Shown here one piece after another: positions 41,919-50,405 of a DNA stretch of 64,000 nt (position 1 is the stretch's first letter; each line of letters opens with the position of its first letter). The DNA comes from a virus: positions 124,001-188,000 of the IMG/VR virus record IMGVR_UViG_3300044640_002737, one strand, 5' to 3'. The notes under the pieces are model-generated. The model saw only the letters and a program-made list of their open reading frames with translations. It did no database searches and was not told where the DNA came from. Position numbers and translations under genes: made by a program.

Positions 41919-42200
41919 TTATTTTCTAAGATAATTAACTATTTCCTGTAATTTCTCAGAATCATCTGGATTAAATATAAATTCATGGAAAGCACCTTGT
42001 CTTGATGTGTGTCCAAAAATATATTTTATACCATATTTAACTCTTTCCCAAAATCTTAGTTTATTTAGATGCATATGAACATAGATCATCGGATATTTAT
42101 TACCGTTATCGAATTCATCCTCGCCATAGTAAACCACCATCTGGTGCTCAGTTGAATGGCAATCACAGATAAAAATTTCTTTAGTGTTTATTAGTTCCAT
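41919..42200 (-). CDS. conserved small phage protein, 93 aa
   Basis: IFICDCHSTEHQMVVYYG, YVHMHLNKLRFWERVKYGIKYIFGHTS and FHEFIFNPDD make a pattern I have met in many phage genomes without assigned function (cited in pieces). Last gene of the 48.6-41.9 kb unit. Confidence 0.7.
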   Translation of the reverse strand: MELINTKEIFICDCHSTEHQMVVYYGEDEFDNGNKYPMIYVHMHLNKLRFWERVKYGIKYIFGHTSRQGAFHEFIFNPDDSEKLQEIVNYLRK

Positions 42201-42220
42201 ATTTTTTATTTTTTAGATTA

Positions 42221-42550
42221 TTATTCCTCTTCGTCGTCCCAATCGAAGTTATCTTCATCGGAATCATATTCAAATTCACAGCAAGGCCATTGCCGACCTT
42301 TATCATCTATATGGGTCCAACTAGTTTTTTCCTCGTCTAACCATTTCCAATCTACCCCTTCGATTCCATCTTCAGCATTTGGAGTAAATCCAGCTGGTGG
42401 ATGGTAGTGTTCCGGTTTTGTTGAGTATTCGTTGCATGAACATCCACGGGGAACACAATCATCACACGAGAATGAATTACCTCCACCTGAATATCCCGGC
42501 ATATAAAGCCATTTCGCAGGTTTACCGCAATCACAATAATGTTTAGCCAT
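42221..42550 (-). CDS. zinc-binding hypothetical protein, 109 aa
   Basis: HYCDCGKPAKWL, CDDCVPRGCSC and later CC give a clear metal site near the N-terminus. ATG at 42550 preferred (eight-base overlap with the previous small gene) over an ATG 30 bases earlier. C-terminus very acidic. A small phage zinc protein of unknown role. Confidence 0.6.
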   Translation of the reverse strand: MAKHYCDCGKPAKWLYMPGYSGGGNSFSCDDCVPRGCSCNEYSTKPEHYHPPAGFTPNAEDGIEGVDWKWLDEEKTSWTHIDDKGRQWPCCEFEYDSDEDNFDWDDEEE

Positions 42551-42716
42551 TCTTTTTATTATTTTCTGGTATTCTGTCAAAGTAGCACTTCTCTATCACC
42601 GGTGAATACGTTCCATTATTAAATTGGTAGTAATAAGATTCAGGATTTTCTATTTTTACTATAAAAAATCCTGAATCCTTTACATGATTCCAATCTTTTA
42701 GCTTAACTGGTATCAT
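42543..42716 (-). CDS. small hypothetical protein, 57 aa
   Basis: ATG directly after the stop of the membrane peptide gene, stop overlapping the next ATG by eight bases. Contains GFFIVKIENPESYYYQF and a Lys/Asn-rich tail. Found by filling the gap, so moderately sure. Confidence 0.55.
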   Translation of the reverse strand: MIPVKLKDWNHVKDSGFFIVKIENPESYYYQFNNGTYSPVIEKCYFDRIPENNKKNG

Positions 42717-42827
42717 CTAAACTCCTTCGAATATGGATGAAGCTATAGCAACTCCAATTATGAACATAGCTACAAATATCAATATTGCAGTAGCTATGCC
42801 CGATATTTTATCCCGTCTCCGATCCAT
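42717..42827 (-). CDS. single-pass membrane peptide, 36 aa
   Basis: MDRRRDK then a 23-residue hydrophobic helix, starting on the TAATG of the ClpP stop and ending exactly before the next ATG. Positive-inside pattern suggests the N-terminus is cytoplasmic. Could be a small regulator of the neighbouring protease or of the membrane; inference only. Confidence 0.55.
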   Translation of the reverse strand: MDRRRDKISGIATAILIFVAMFIIGVAIASSIFEGV

Positions 42828-43498
42828 TATTTCTTTGATCTTATTACCTCGTCAATGATACCATATTCCAATGCAGCATTAGAACTAAGCCAGAAATCTC
42901 TCGTTGCGTCCTGTCTGATTTGTTCCTTATCCTTCCCACAGTAATCACCAAGTAATTCAAGAAGCACCTCATTGTATTCTTTCCATTGGATCATATCAAT
43001 TTCAGCATCTTGTATGTTACCATTAAATCCTCCACTTGATTGATGAAGCATAACCTTACTGAATCTCAATGAGCTTCTTTTACCCTTTGTACCAGCTCCA
43101 AGTAAAATTGATCCCATCGAAGCTGCCATTCCAGTATTAACTGTTGCGATATCAGATTTTACATACTCCATCACATCAACCATACTAAGTCCAGATTTAA
43201 CTGAACCGCCTGGGCTATCAATGTGCATGATTATATCTCTAGTATCAACAGAATCTAAAAACATTAATTGTGCCTGTACAATGGTTGACATATTATCATT
43301 TACTGGTCCTGCAACCCAAAGTAATCTGTCCATCATCAATCTGGAGAAAATGTCCATTTGGGTGGCTCTTAATTCTCTTTCTTCCAGAATATATGGAGTT
43401 AATGAGGCTTCAACTTGTTTTTGGTAGTAGTGCATATTCATCGAGCTGATGTTGTGATCGCTCATTGCATATCTACTGAATTCTCCTTTCGTGTTCAT
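42827..43498 (-). CDS. clpP: ClpP-family serine protease, 223 aa
   Basis: IDSPGGSV, GMAASMGSILLGAG (catalytic S127), KVMLHQSSGG (H152) and ATRDFWLS (D201) make a complete ClpP triad. The N-terminus is about 20 residues longer than usual; internal starts at M12 or M21 are possible. ClpP needs an ATPase partner; none is visible here, so it may use host ClpX/ClpA or act in virion maturation as a prohead-protease-like enzyme. It is part of the RNA-repair unit. Confidence 0.93.
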   Translation of the reverse strand: MNTKGEFSRYAMSDHNISSMNMHYYQKQVEASLTPYILEERELRATQMDIFSRLMMDRLLWVAGPVNDNMSTIVQAQLMFLDSVDTRDIIMHIDSPGGSVKSGLSMVDVMEYVKSDIATVNTGMAASMGSILLGAGTKGKRSSLRFSKVMLHQSSGGFNGNIQDAEIDMIQWKEYNEVLLELLGDYCGKDKEQIRQDATRDFWLSSNAALEYGIIDEVIRSKK

Positions 43499-43509
43499 GT
43501 TATTTTTAT

Positions 43510-43920
43510 TTAAGATTCTGTTTGAAATTTATTGAAGCTCTCCAGGTAGCTTGAGATGTTTTTTCCTCCCGCTGGATTCATGGAATGTACGATAAATGGC
43601 GGAAGATATTCTCCATAGTCCATGCAGTATTCACAAAGCCATTTAGCACAATCTAACCCGGTCTTTTCTTTGAATTCTTCGTATTTCTTATTATATTCCT
43701 CCGTACCCTCGTACATCTCCTTAGAGTAGTGTTCGTCTGCAAGATCATGATCGAAAGATATGAATCCGGGAATACCTCTTTCTGTTATGGTAGAAATAAA
43801 TTCGTCATAGTTTTTAACTATTACCCATTCCCACTTGGAGTATATTCCTTCATTCCCTTTCATGTATGATATGCAATCATAAGGGTGTCTGACGTCGTCC
43901 AAAAATAAATTGTACTTCAT
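43510..43920 (-). CDS. cyclic-phosphate processing receiver-domain protein (cREC), 136 aa
   Basis: YNLFLDDVRHPYDC, WEWVIVKNYDEF, PGFISFDHDLADEHYSK and PPFIVHSMNPAGGKNISSYLESF fit the cREC family described with RNA-repair systems, thought to process 2',3'-cyclic phosphates. Normal length. It belongs to the unit with PNK-like kinase, phosphoesterase and RNA ligase. Confidence 0.8.
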   Translation of the reverse strand: MKYNLFLDDVRHPYDCISYMKGNEGIYSKWEWVIVKNYDEFISTITERGIPGFISFDHDLADEHYSKEMYEGTEEYNKKYEEFKEKTGLDCAKWLCEYCMDYGEYLPPFIVHSMNPAGGKNISSYLESFNKFQTES

Positions 43921-43921
43921 T

Positions 43922-44299
43922 TTATTTAATTTTTATAAAAGCATCGCCATTATTGACAAGACTATTGATTAGTAGATATTGCGATAGTGGATATTTATGT
44001 CTTCCCTTGCAAATATCAATTGAATTTAATATTGTTCCTGCGGTTATTCTTTTTTTATATAGCGATTTATTAAATTCCAATCTATATTCACGATTTTTAC
44101 CCAAGATTGATTTGTTAATATCCTCCAGCATTCGAGTCATATTTTCTTTGCTCGCCATCAGGTGTGTATATCCTGAATAGATGGTAACTATCGTATCGTC
44201 GATTTCTTTAAATAATGATCTCCTCATGTCTTCTTTCTGCTCTGGGGTAATTCCGTAGAGCTGATTAAATCCTCCTGGTATTGCTATCTCAATCTTCAT
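43922..44299 (-). CDS. hypothetical protein, 125 aa
   Basis: Starts KIEIAIPGGFNQLYGITPEQ. Lys-rich helices, one-base overlap with the next gene. Family not recognised. Confidence 0.6.
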   Translation of the reverse strand: MKIEIAIPGGFNQLYGITPEQKEDMRRSLFKEIDDTIVTIYSGYTHLMASKENMTRMLEDINKSILGKNREYRLEFNKSLYKKRITAGTILNSIDICKGRHKYPLSQYLLINSLVNNGDAFIKIK

Positions 44300-45060
44300 T
44301 AATCACCCTTTCTGAACCAGTTTATCATCCCGTCCCACAAAGCATCCCCGTGATTTATTCTACTCGACATCGACTCATATTCCAAATCGAGTAAATCTTC
44401 ATCAATGTCATCCTCATCAATCTCTGAATCACTCATAACAACCGGATTTTTCCTCTCATTATAAAGCTTCCACCATTTATTAGGTCCTATGCCGGTGGTA
44501 TAATCTGGTACTACTGATATTTCTCCAGGCTCCGAGTATTCATTAACAGATACCGTAGCTGGCATTCCATGGTACCATATTTTTCTACCATTTTCCTCCT
44601 GTGGGTTTAAAAAATTAAATGGGTGCTCCATGATCTTAACGATCATAACAGGAACCTTAGCCATCGCATATTCTAAATCCCTACTGCCGAAAGATATAAC
44701 CTGCTTACCATTAGCGTAAATCCTACAGTGACCGCTATTTCTAATATCCCAATCACCATATTTATGCTTTGCGTAATTCTTTTGCTTGTATTTTACTTCC
44801 CAGCAAATTCTATGAACACCTTTATCTACGAATGGTACTAATTCGGATTCCTCATCTCCGTCTTCTTTGAAATTTAACCACCATGTCTTGGGAGTTCCGT
44901 TCCATTCTCCATTTTTGTGCTCATAACCGGATATATCCCAAACCTGATATGGTTTATCGTTTATAAGGATCTCGAATGCTCTCCTTACCCCGTAGTCCCT
45001 ACCATTCTCGTGGATGTCGGAATACTTCTTTTTTGCCTGACTTAACGTTAATCTTTCCAT
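44299..45060 (-). CDS. hypothetical protein, 253 aa
   Basis: Trp/Tyr-rich soluble protein with acidic tail (SEIDEDDIDEDLLDLE). Not recognised. Sits between the kinase and cREC genes, with two- and one-base junctions, so may take part in the same pathway. Confidence 0.65.
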   Translation of the reverse strand: MERLTLSQAKKKYSDIHENGRDYGVRRAFEILINDKPYQVWDISGYEHKNGEWNGTPKTWWLNFKEDGDEESELVPFVDKGVHRICWEVKYKQKNYAKHKYGDWDIRNSGHCRIYANGKQVISFGSRDLEYAMAKVPVMIVKIMEHPFNFLNPQEENGRKIWYHGMPATVSVNEYSEPGEISVVPDYTTGIGPNKWWKLYNERKNPVVMSDSEIDEDDIDEDLLDLEYESMSSRINHGDALWDGMINWFRKGD

Positions 45061-45062
45061 GA

Positions 45063-45452
45063 TTATAATGCTATATTAAATCTTTCTTTCATTGCAATCA
45101 TAGTTTCATCTGGTACATTATGAACATTTACTCCATTATGTCTATTTTCTACCACAATTGAGAATACCATATACCCGTAAGTTTCTGCCATTTCATAATA
45201 TGCTTTCATTTCCCATTCTTGTGTGAATGTATTAGAAACTACAACATCCTTACCATATGACATTATATGTTCAACATTTCTTCTGCACCATTCGTGAGCA
45301 GCTTTAACATTTTCTGGTTTCCAGTTATAAACACCATCTTCACCTACATGATACATGTCGGCTTCAAAATGGCTAGCATTGGCAAATGATTTTGCTAATG
45401 TAGATTTTCCTGATCCAGGAAGACCTCTTAAGAGTATTAATTTCTTTTCCAT
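45063..45452 (-). CDS. polynucleotide-kinase-like P-loop kinase, 129 aa
   Basis: LLRGLPGSGKSTLAKSFA (Walker A, residues 10-18), HEWCRRNVEHI, VVVSNTFTQEWEM and NRHNGVNVHNVPDETM are the N4BP2/PNK-like AAA_33 pattern. At 129 residues it is only a kinase domain, without a fused phosphatase. The unit also has a separate phosphoesterase and Rnl1-like ligase, as if the T4 Pnkp functions are on separate genes. Confidence 0.85.
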   Translation of the reverse strand: MEKKLILLRGLPGSGKSTLAKSFANASHFEADMYHVGEDGVYNWKPENVKAAHEWCRRNVEHIMSYGKDVVVSNTFTQEWEMKAYYEMAETYGYMVFSIVVENRHNGVNVHNVPDETMIAMKERFNIAL

Positions 45453-45625
45453 TACTCAAATACTATTCCTTCTTTTTCCACATATTCTCTAAATGCTTTT
45501 TCTGCAGCATCTCTTGTTGGATAATATCCTATGATCTCGTCATGAGTAATTGGATCATTAACACCAAATTTTTCTCCTCCGATTGTATCGAAGATAAACG
45601 TGTCTAAAATTTCTTTTGTTATCAT
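45452..45625 (-). CDS. small hypothetical protein, 57 aa
   Basis: ATG at 45625; the stop makes TAATG with the kinase start. Sequence GYYPTRDAAEKAFREYVEKEG is helical. Real gene likely by fit. Confidence 0.55.
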   Translation of the reverse strand: MITKEILDTFIFDTIGGEKFGVNDPITHDEIIGYYPTRDAAEKAFREYVEKEGIVFE

Positions 45626-45669
45626 GTTTGTTTAATAATTCTTAGTTAGTAATTATTTTTTATTTCGAG

Positions 45670-45855
45670 CTATGATAGCTTAATAAATCCATAGTATGCC
45701 ATAATTAATAGGATAACTGAAACCAATGATATCAGCGATGGTAGCTTTAATCCCAGCCATCCGATTATTTTATTACCCCCGTTCATTTTTGCAACCAACA
45801 TAAATATAACTGCTGGTAATGCGCATACTGCTGCTAACATAGCTAATTTTTCCAT
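45670..45855 (-). CDS. two-span membrane protein, 61 aa
   Basis: Hydrophobic at about residues 5-22 and 37-57 with a Lys/Gly/Asn loop between. Function unknown. Confidence 0.6.
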   Translation of the reverse strand: MEKLAMLAAVCALPAVIFMLVAKMNGGNKIIGWLGLKLPSLISLVSVILLIMAYYGFIKLS

Positions 45856-45871
45856 TTACTTTTATTTTATA

Positions 45872-46513
45872 TTACTCCTCAGTGTGGTGATCCTTGGGTA
45901 AGCTTAGATGTCTCACCGGTCTTTTTTCAACCAATTTCAGTATTTCATTAAGACTGTAAGGTTCCATACCGTTACCGTCTACTCCGATATCCATTGCCTG
46001 ACCTTCATGTAATTTTAAATGAGGCGGTAAATGAACATGCCCATGTAGGTGTGGAACTTTCTTATTCATGCCATCCCAACTTGCTATAGGAAAGTGACAA
46101 CATACAAATTGGTATTTTTTAGTTTCCTTTCCCTCTGGACGGCGGATGTCAATTACGTCATAGCTAGATACCTTTCTGAAGTATCCCTGAACGCCCTCCT
46201 TATTATTTCTAATGTGGTGATCGTGGTTACCAAGAAACAAGTAGATGTTTTTGCAGTTAATTCTATTTCGGAATTCTATGATAGATTCAAATCCACCAAA
46301 ACTCCAATCACCAAGATGTACTAATACATCATTTTCACCAACCTTCTGATTAATCTCAGAAACTATCCGATCATTCATCTCCCCCAGCGAATTGAATTTT
46401 CGTGTACCTCTACCCTCCGGCCAATTTGATGTTGCACTACATATATTTGAGTGATTGTAATGTGTGTCGGAGGTAAAAAATATTTGCTGATTTTTTTCTA
46501 ATATTATTTTCAT
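45872..46513 (-). CDS. calcineurin-like metallophosphoesterase, 213 aa
   Basis: FTSDTHYNH (D16, H18), VHLGDWSFGG, LGNHDHH (95-100), CCHFPIASW and HLHGHVH give the full metallophosphoesterase motif set. It lies five bases after the Rnl1-like ligase. Could remove 3'-phosphate or cyclic phosphate from cut RNA. Substrate not visible. Confidence 0.92.
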   Translation of the reverse strand: MKIILEKNQQIFFTSDTHYNHSNICSATSNWPEGRGTRKFNSLGEMNDRIVSEINQKVGENDVLVHLGDWSFGGFESIIEFRNRINCKNIYLFLGNHDHHIRNNKEGVQGYFRKVSSYDVIDIRRPEGKETKKYQFVCCHFPIASWDGMNKKVPHLHGHVHLPPHLKLHEGQAMDIGVDGNGMEPYSLNEILKLVEKRPVRHLSLPKDHHTEE

Positions 46514-46518
46514 TTTAT

Positions 46519-47658
46519 TTAATTATTTTTAATCCATTTGGAATCTGTTTTAGTTTCCTCTCTGTTCCAGAATGGCTTTTGATACTTGGGTCTTAGTAAT
46601 TTCCATACATGTTTTGAATGGTCTTTACCATCCCAGATGGAAAAACATATGGCTCTAATAGCCGGTTCAACGTTGCATTTAGCTAGGTGATCAGCAAACT
46701 CCTTTTTGGTTGGTTGCGGGTCTCTGTCGTTATATTTGCCATATCTAAAATAATCGTGTATCTTTCCTGCTCTTTCCTCTATGGCATATTTATGATATTG
46801 TAGATTGCTTATCGTTGATTTAACCCATTTGTCAAATTCATCAGGTACCCTTTCAAGCAGGATGTTTATATCCTTGCCTTCCTTTAAAGTCTCCCATATA
46901 TCCACATTAGAGAAGTTGGTCAGCAATCTGTGTAATCTCACATATTCATTGAACTTTATTTTCATTCTAAAGTACGGTTGAAATAAGAGTACAAATCCTT
47001 CCTCGTTTTTAGTGTCCTTCTCTTTTAAAGATTTATAAAGATCTTCTCCGAAAGAAAAATGTTGTTCACATTTAACTATATCTTTCTTCTTGATTCCACT
47101 ACCCTTGAAGATAGACAATGACGTGGTCCAGTGTTGTTCTACTCCATCTATCGAGGTGCTCAGAAAAACTATTTTATCCTTGCCCTTATAGTCAACGACT
47201 ATTCTATTTTCGGGGTAAATTATTTCAACTATATAGGTTACATGAGTCATGAAAATCTGATCGAAGTTTTTGTATTTCTCCTTTAATATCTCCATTCCTC
47301 TCTTTGCTTGCTCGGAAGTAAAAGATCCTTTGGTAGCTAAATGCCATTCATTCTCATAGTAAAAAAGTAAGCCAAGTGATCCATCAACCTTCTCCTGCAC
47401 ATAAACATAGTCACCCTTCAATGGAACCTTATCCACGACTTCTTCGTAATTAAAGAATTTAGGAAAGGCAGAAGCAACAACGTAGCCTTTGTTATCTATT
47501 ATTGTTCCCCTCATTGATAATGTTATATCATCCCAATTGTTATCATATTGGACTTCTCTGGAATAATTATAGACAGCTATAGGAAGTGTAGGATGTGCGT
47601 TTTTCTCGAGTAATCCTCTTTCCACGTAATCATTTAATATTTTTATGTCGTATCTCAT
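46519..47658 (-). CDS. T4 RNA ligase 1-like ligase, 379 aa
   Basis: Motif I VQEKVDGSLGL with nucleophile K90, preceded by an SMRGTIID segment typical of Rnl1, then EEGFVLLFQ and RMKIKFNEYVRLHRL (motifs IV/V). Length equals T4 Rnl1 (374). Rnl1 joins cleaved tRNA anticodon loops. The neighbouring phosphoesterase, kinase and cREC strengthen the repair reading. Confidence 0.9.
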   Translation of the reverse strand: MRYDIKILNDYVERGLLEKNAHPTLPIAVYNYSREVQYDNNWDDITLSMRGTIIDNKGYVVASAFPKFFNYEEVVDKVPLKGDYVYVQEKVDGSLGLLFYYENEWHLATKGSFTSEQAKRGMEILKEKYKNFDQIFMTHVTYIVEIIYPENRIVVDYKGKDKIVFLSTSIDGVEQHWTTSLSIFKGSGIKKKDIVKCEQHFSFGEDLYKSLKEKDTKNEEGFVLLFQPYFRMKIKFNEYVRLHRLLTNFSNVDIWETLKEGKDINILLERVPDEFDKWVKSTISNLQYHKYAIEERAGKIHDYFRYGKYNDRDPQPTKKEFADHLAKCNVEPAIRAICFSIWDGKDHSKHVWKLLRPKYQKPFWNREETKTDSKWIKNN

Positions 47659-47699
47659 TGATGTCTTATAGTATGAAAAGTGTTAATTTATTCCGTTCA

Positions 47700-47903
47700 T
47701 TATTTAAAATTTTCTTTACAAAAATCGGTTATCGAATTCCATTTATCCTCGACCAGCATTTCCTGTTCATATTGAAGTCCGGGATCCGATCCGGGATCGT
47801 CATATTCTTCCCATAAATTTATCATCGAGCTCAGAGTATTTTTCTCATATTCCCAATCATCTATAAGATTTTTAAGATCCCTTATCATTCCTTCATGGTT
47901 CAT
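47700..47903 (-). CDS. small hypothetical protein, 67 aa
   Basis: Helical, with Trp-rich ends and an acidic middle (YDDPGSDPG). Second gene of its unit. Unknown. Confidence 0.55.
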   Translation of the reverse strand: MNHEGMIRDLKNLIDDWEYEKNTLSSMINLWEEYDDPGSDPGLQYEQEMLVEDKWNSITDFCKENFK

Positions 47904-47924
47904 ATTGGAATAGATATTTATGGT

Positions 47925-48578
47925 TTATTTTTTAACTAGGATTAGATCATTTGAGAAGTATTCGCATACCATGCATTCTTCGCCATATGGGCTGAAGTGA
48001 AGCTGCCCATCCTTCATATAAACTCTATGTTCACCAGCCATCTGTACGTCAACCATATCGCCATCTTTTATTTCGTCATCGAATTTATCCCTACAAACGA
48101 CATACTCGTTACCAGATGGTTTCTCTTTCAATTTCTCCTCTATATAGTGAGCTATATCAACGATTGAATTTGAATCAATCCAATTGTAACCTATCCCGTT
48201 AAAAGTAACAGAGAAATCTCCATCGCTCCAGTCGTATACAGCTTTATCAAATTTTTCTATTTGTATGGTTTCTTTATCTAATTCGGAAAGCATATTCTTT
48301 AGTACACTCGATGTATTCGCTCCCATCCTAGGTTTCGATTTTTTTCCAAAGTATACCGATCCCTTGTGATTGGCGCATCTTAAAATAAGTGAAAGATCCG
48401 AATAATCAGATACCTTCTGATAATTGTCCAGTATATAAATTTTAGCTGCTGATATGACATCAGAAAATTCTCTATTCAGTTGGAGATAAATTTCATTGAA
48501 ATTCTTCTCCTTATATTTTTTGGATTTTCTTATTCCTTCCAGAACTGCATTCTCTGATTTTGATAGGTCTACTAACAT
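47925..48578 (-). CDS. hypothetical protein, 217 aa
   Basis: First gene of the long unit, CCG promoter 19 bases upstream. N-terminal half helical and basic; C-terminal part beta-rich with DKFDDEIKDGDMVDVQMAG. Unknown family. Confidence 0.65.
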   Translation of the reverse strand: MLVDLSKSENAVLEGIRKSKKYKEKNFNEIYLQLNREFSDVISAAKIYILDNYQKVSDYSDLSLILRCANHKGSVYFGKKSKPRMGANTSSVLKNMLSELDKETIQIEKFDKAVYDWSDGDFSVTFNGIGYNWIDSNSIVDIAHYIEEKLKEKPSGNEYVVCRDKFDDEIKDGDMVDVQMAGEHRVYMKDGQLHFSPYGEECMVCEYFSNDLILVKK

Positions 48579-48596
48579 GGATTTTTATTAATTTAT

Positions 48597-48630
48597 GTAA
48601 AGATAAAAAAAAATCACGGATAATAAAAAT
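48597..48630 (-). promoter_or_regulatory. CCG-N11 promoter of the RNA-repair unit
   Basis: TTTTTATTATCCG, 11 bases, TATCTTTAC on the minus strand. The upstream block is within the loop and stem of the terminator at 48610-48643. Confidence 0.75.
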
Positions 48631-48643
48631 ATTCCGTGATTTT
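48610..48643 (-). terminator. terminator after the Dda-like helicase gene
   Basis: Perfect 11-bp stem AAAATCACGGA / TCCGTGATTTT with a 12-base loop, followed on the minus strand by a T-run. It overlaps the promoter of the next unit. Confidence 0.8.
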
Positions 48644-48667
48644 AATAATATAATTTATGTATTTTAT

Positions 48668-50113
48668 TTAGAACCTCTTTAGAACATATAGTTTCTTACT
48701 AGCCCTTGTATATGCGGTATATTTGATTCTGTTTCTTTCGACGATATTAAAATTCATATTAATGTCATCATCCAGAACAAATGTCGTGTTATATGTACTC
48801 CCCTGCGATTTGTGTGCGGTGATCGAATAAGCATATGATACATCAGCATACCTTCTAAGAAATCCATAATATCTAATCCATGACTTATTTCTGCCCTTGG
48901 TCTGTATTGCTTTGATTTTCAATATGTTAGCGATCTTCTGAAATTCATACTCGCTATCTTCATGAAGTATCTCTATTCTATATTTAATTAAATCATCGTC
49001 ATCGTCAATTAAACTAACCACAGTGTCATAATATTTCAATGTCACCTTCATCGTATCGTCATCAGGATTTTCACTAATGATTAGACTTAGTTCCTCACTG
49101 TCCACACTGAAACTCTCCACTGTAAATTCCTCATTAGTGTTAAGTATAACTGCATCATCCTGTATAACTGGATTGTTTGCTATCAGCTTCTCACCATTAA
49201 GTATCTTGGATGTTTCTGATTCCTCACCATATATTGCTTTCCTGATGATTCCATTCATCGTGGATACCGTTTTATTTCTCCATGCTATTATCTTAGCATA
49301 TTCGGAGTCTTTAACGAACTCATCGGTTACAAAGTACTCCTTCAGCTTTTCTGAAAATCCCTTTCTAGTCTCAGGTAAATTAAGGTTAAGATATTCTATA
49401 CCCTCGCCAATTTCATTTACCTTAGTTTCATTCCCAGTGTTGATCTTGTCATTGTAGATATCCTCTCTAATAAGAACTGAGGTGTCGATAATTGGATTAT
49501 CTTCCTTCTGTCTCATTATTTGTTTAAGTTGGAGAGTCTTAATTCTATACGAATCAGCTAATTCGTCTCTGAAAGGTATGCAATCATGTCTTCCAACAGG
49601 TGGAATCTGAGCTGGATCACCCATGCAGATAATCTTAATTTTTTCTCGATATTTTAAGATCTCGTGAAATAGATCATCGTTAAGCATAGAAACCTCATCT
49701 ATTATAAGAAGCTTGACCGAATTAATCTGTGGTTTAAAGTCTCCCTGATTCACAAACTCCTGCTGACCGTCTTTTGTTATTCTTTCGGTTAGTCCTAGTA
49801 ATTTATGGATCGTTTGGAAGGTTACTCTCGAATTTCGAAGTCCACTGGTTTTTTTAATTACTCTTACCGATTTATTAGTTGGTCCGGTAACACCTATCTT
49901 ATACCAATTATGTGTTGGGTGTATAACCTCTAGAGCGTATTTTATAAGTATGCTAATACAAAACGTTTTACCCGTGCCAGCCCATCCTTTAAGCACGTAT
50001 ACGCTATCATCTTCTCTGTCATATAGATAATCACGCAATTGTTCGAAAGCGGCTCTCTGGTCACCGTTTAATATGTCTATATCGACTACTGGTTTTTTCT
50101 TTGTCTTAGCCAT
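48668..50113 (-). CDS. Dda/RecD-like DNA helicase, 481 aa
   Basis: SF1B helicase: LKGWAGTGKTF (Walker A, 42-51), LLIIDEVSML (Walker B), CMGDPAQIPPVG (motif III), YAYSITAHKSQGSTYNTTFV (motif V) and YTAYTRASKKLYVL (motif VI). Length near T4 Dda (439). It unwinds 5'-3' and drives fork or recombination steps. Last gene of the unit started at 51215. Confidence 0.93.
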   Translation of the reverse strand: MAKTKKKPVVDIDILNGDQRAAFEQLRDYLYDREDDSVYVLKGWAGTGKTFCISILIKYALEVIHPTHNWYKIGVTGPTNKSVRVIKKTSGLRNSRVTFQTIHKLLGLTERITKDGQQEFVNQGDFKPQINSVKLLIIDEVSMLNDDLFHEILKYREKIKIICMGDPAQIPPVGRHDCIPFRDELADSYRIKTLQLKQIMRQKEDNPIIDTSVLIREDIYNDKINTGNETKVNEIGEGIEYLNLNLPETRKGFSEKLKEYFVTDEFVKDSEYAKIIAWRNKTVSTMNGIIRKAIYGEESETSKILNGEKLIANNPVIQDDAVILNTNEEFTVESFSVDSEELSLIISENPDDDTMKVTLKYYDTVVSLIDDDDDLIKYRIEILHEDSEYEFQKIANILKIKAIQTKGRNKSWIRYYGFLRRYADVSYAYSITAHKSQGSTYNTTFVLDDDINMNFNIVERNRIKYTAYTRASKKLYVLKRF

Positions 50114-50123
50114 TTCTCAATAA

Positions 50124-50387
50124 TTAGATAAGAATGTTTTGTATGCACATTACCAAACAATCCTCTATAGTTTTAATACCGTCCCTGCAGTACTGCCCAC
50201 CAAATCCACCCTGAACAGCATAAGATCCGGAATCATCTGTTACCGCTACGTAGAAGTCGCCGGATTCCTGTCTAGCTATATTTATATTATGATTTTGGTA
50301 TCTACAATTGAGATCATTCTCCGTATGGTAGCTGATCATATTTTTTCTTATGATCCTTGGCTTACCGTCAACGATTACTTTTATCAT
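50124..50387 (-). CDS. hypothetical protein, 87 aa
   Basis: Beta-rich small protein (FYVAVTDDSGSYAVQGGFGGQY). Two cysteines near the end. Between the helicase and primase-like genes. Unknown. Confidence 0.6.
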   Translation of the reverse strand: MIKVIVDGKPRIIRKNMISYHTENDLNCRYQNHNINIARQESGDFYVAVTDDSGSYAVQGGFGGQYCRDGIKTIEDCLVMCIQNILI

Positions 50388-50405
50388 TTTTATGTATTGT
50401 ATTAG

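Noticed and set aside
49077-49457. 126-codon plus-strand open frame opposite the helicase
   Set aside because: Fully antisense to the Dda-like helicase; leucine/serine-rich shadow.
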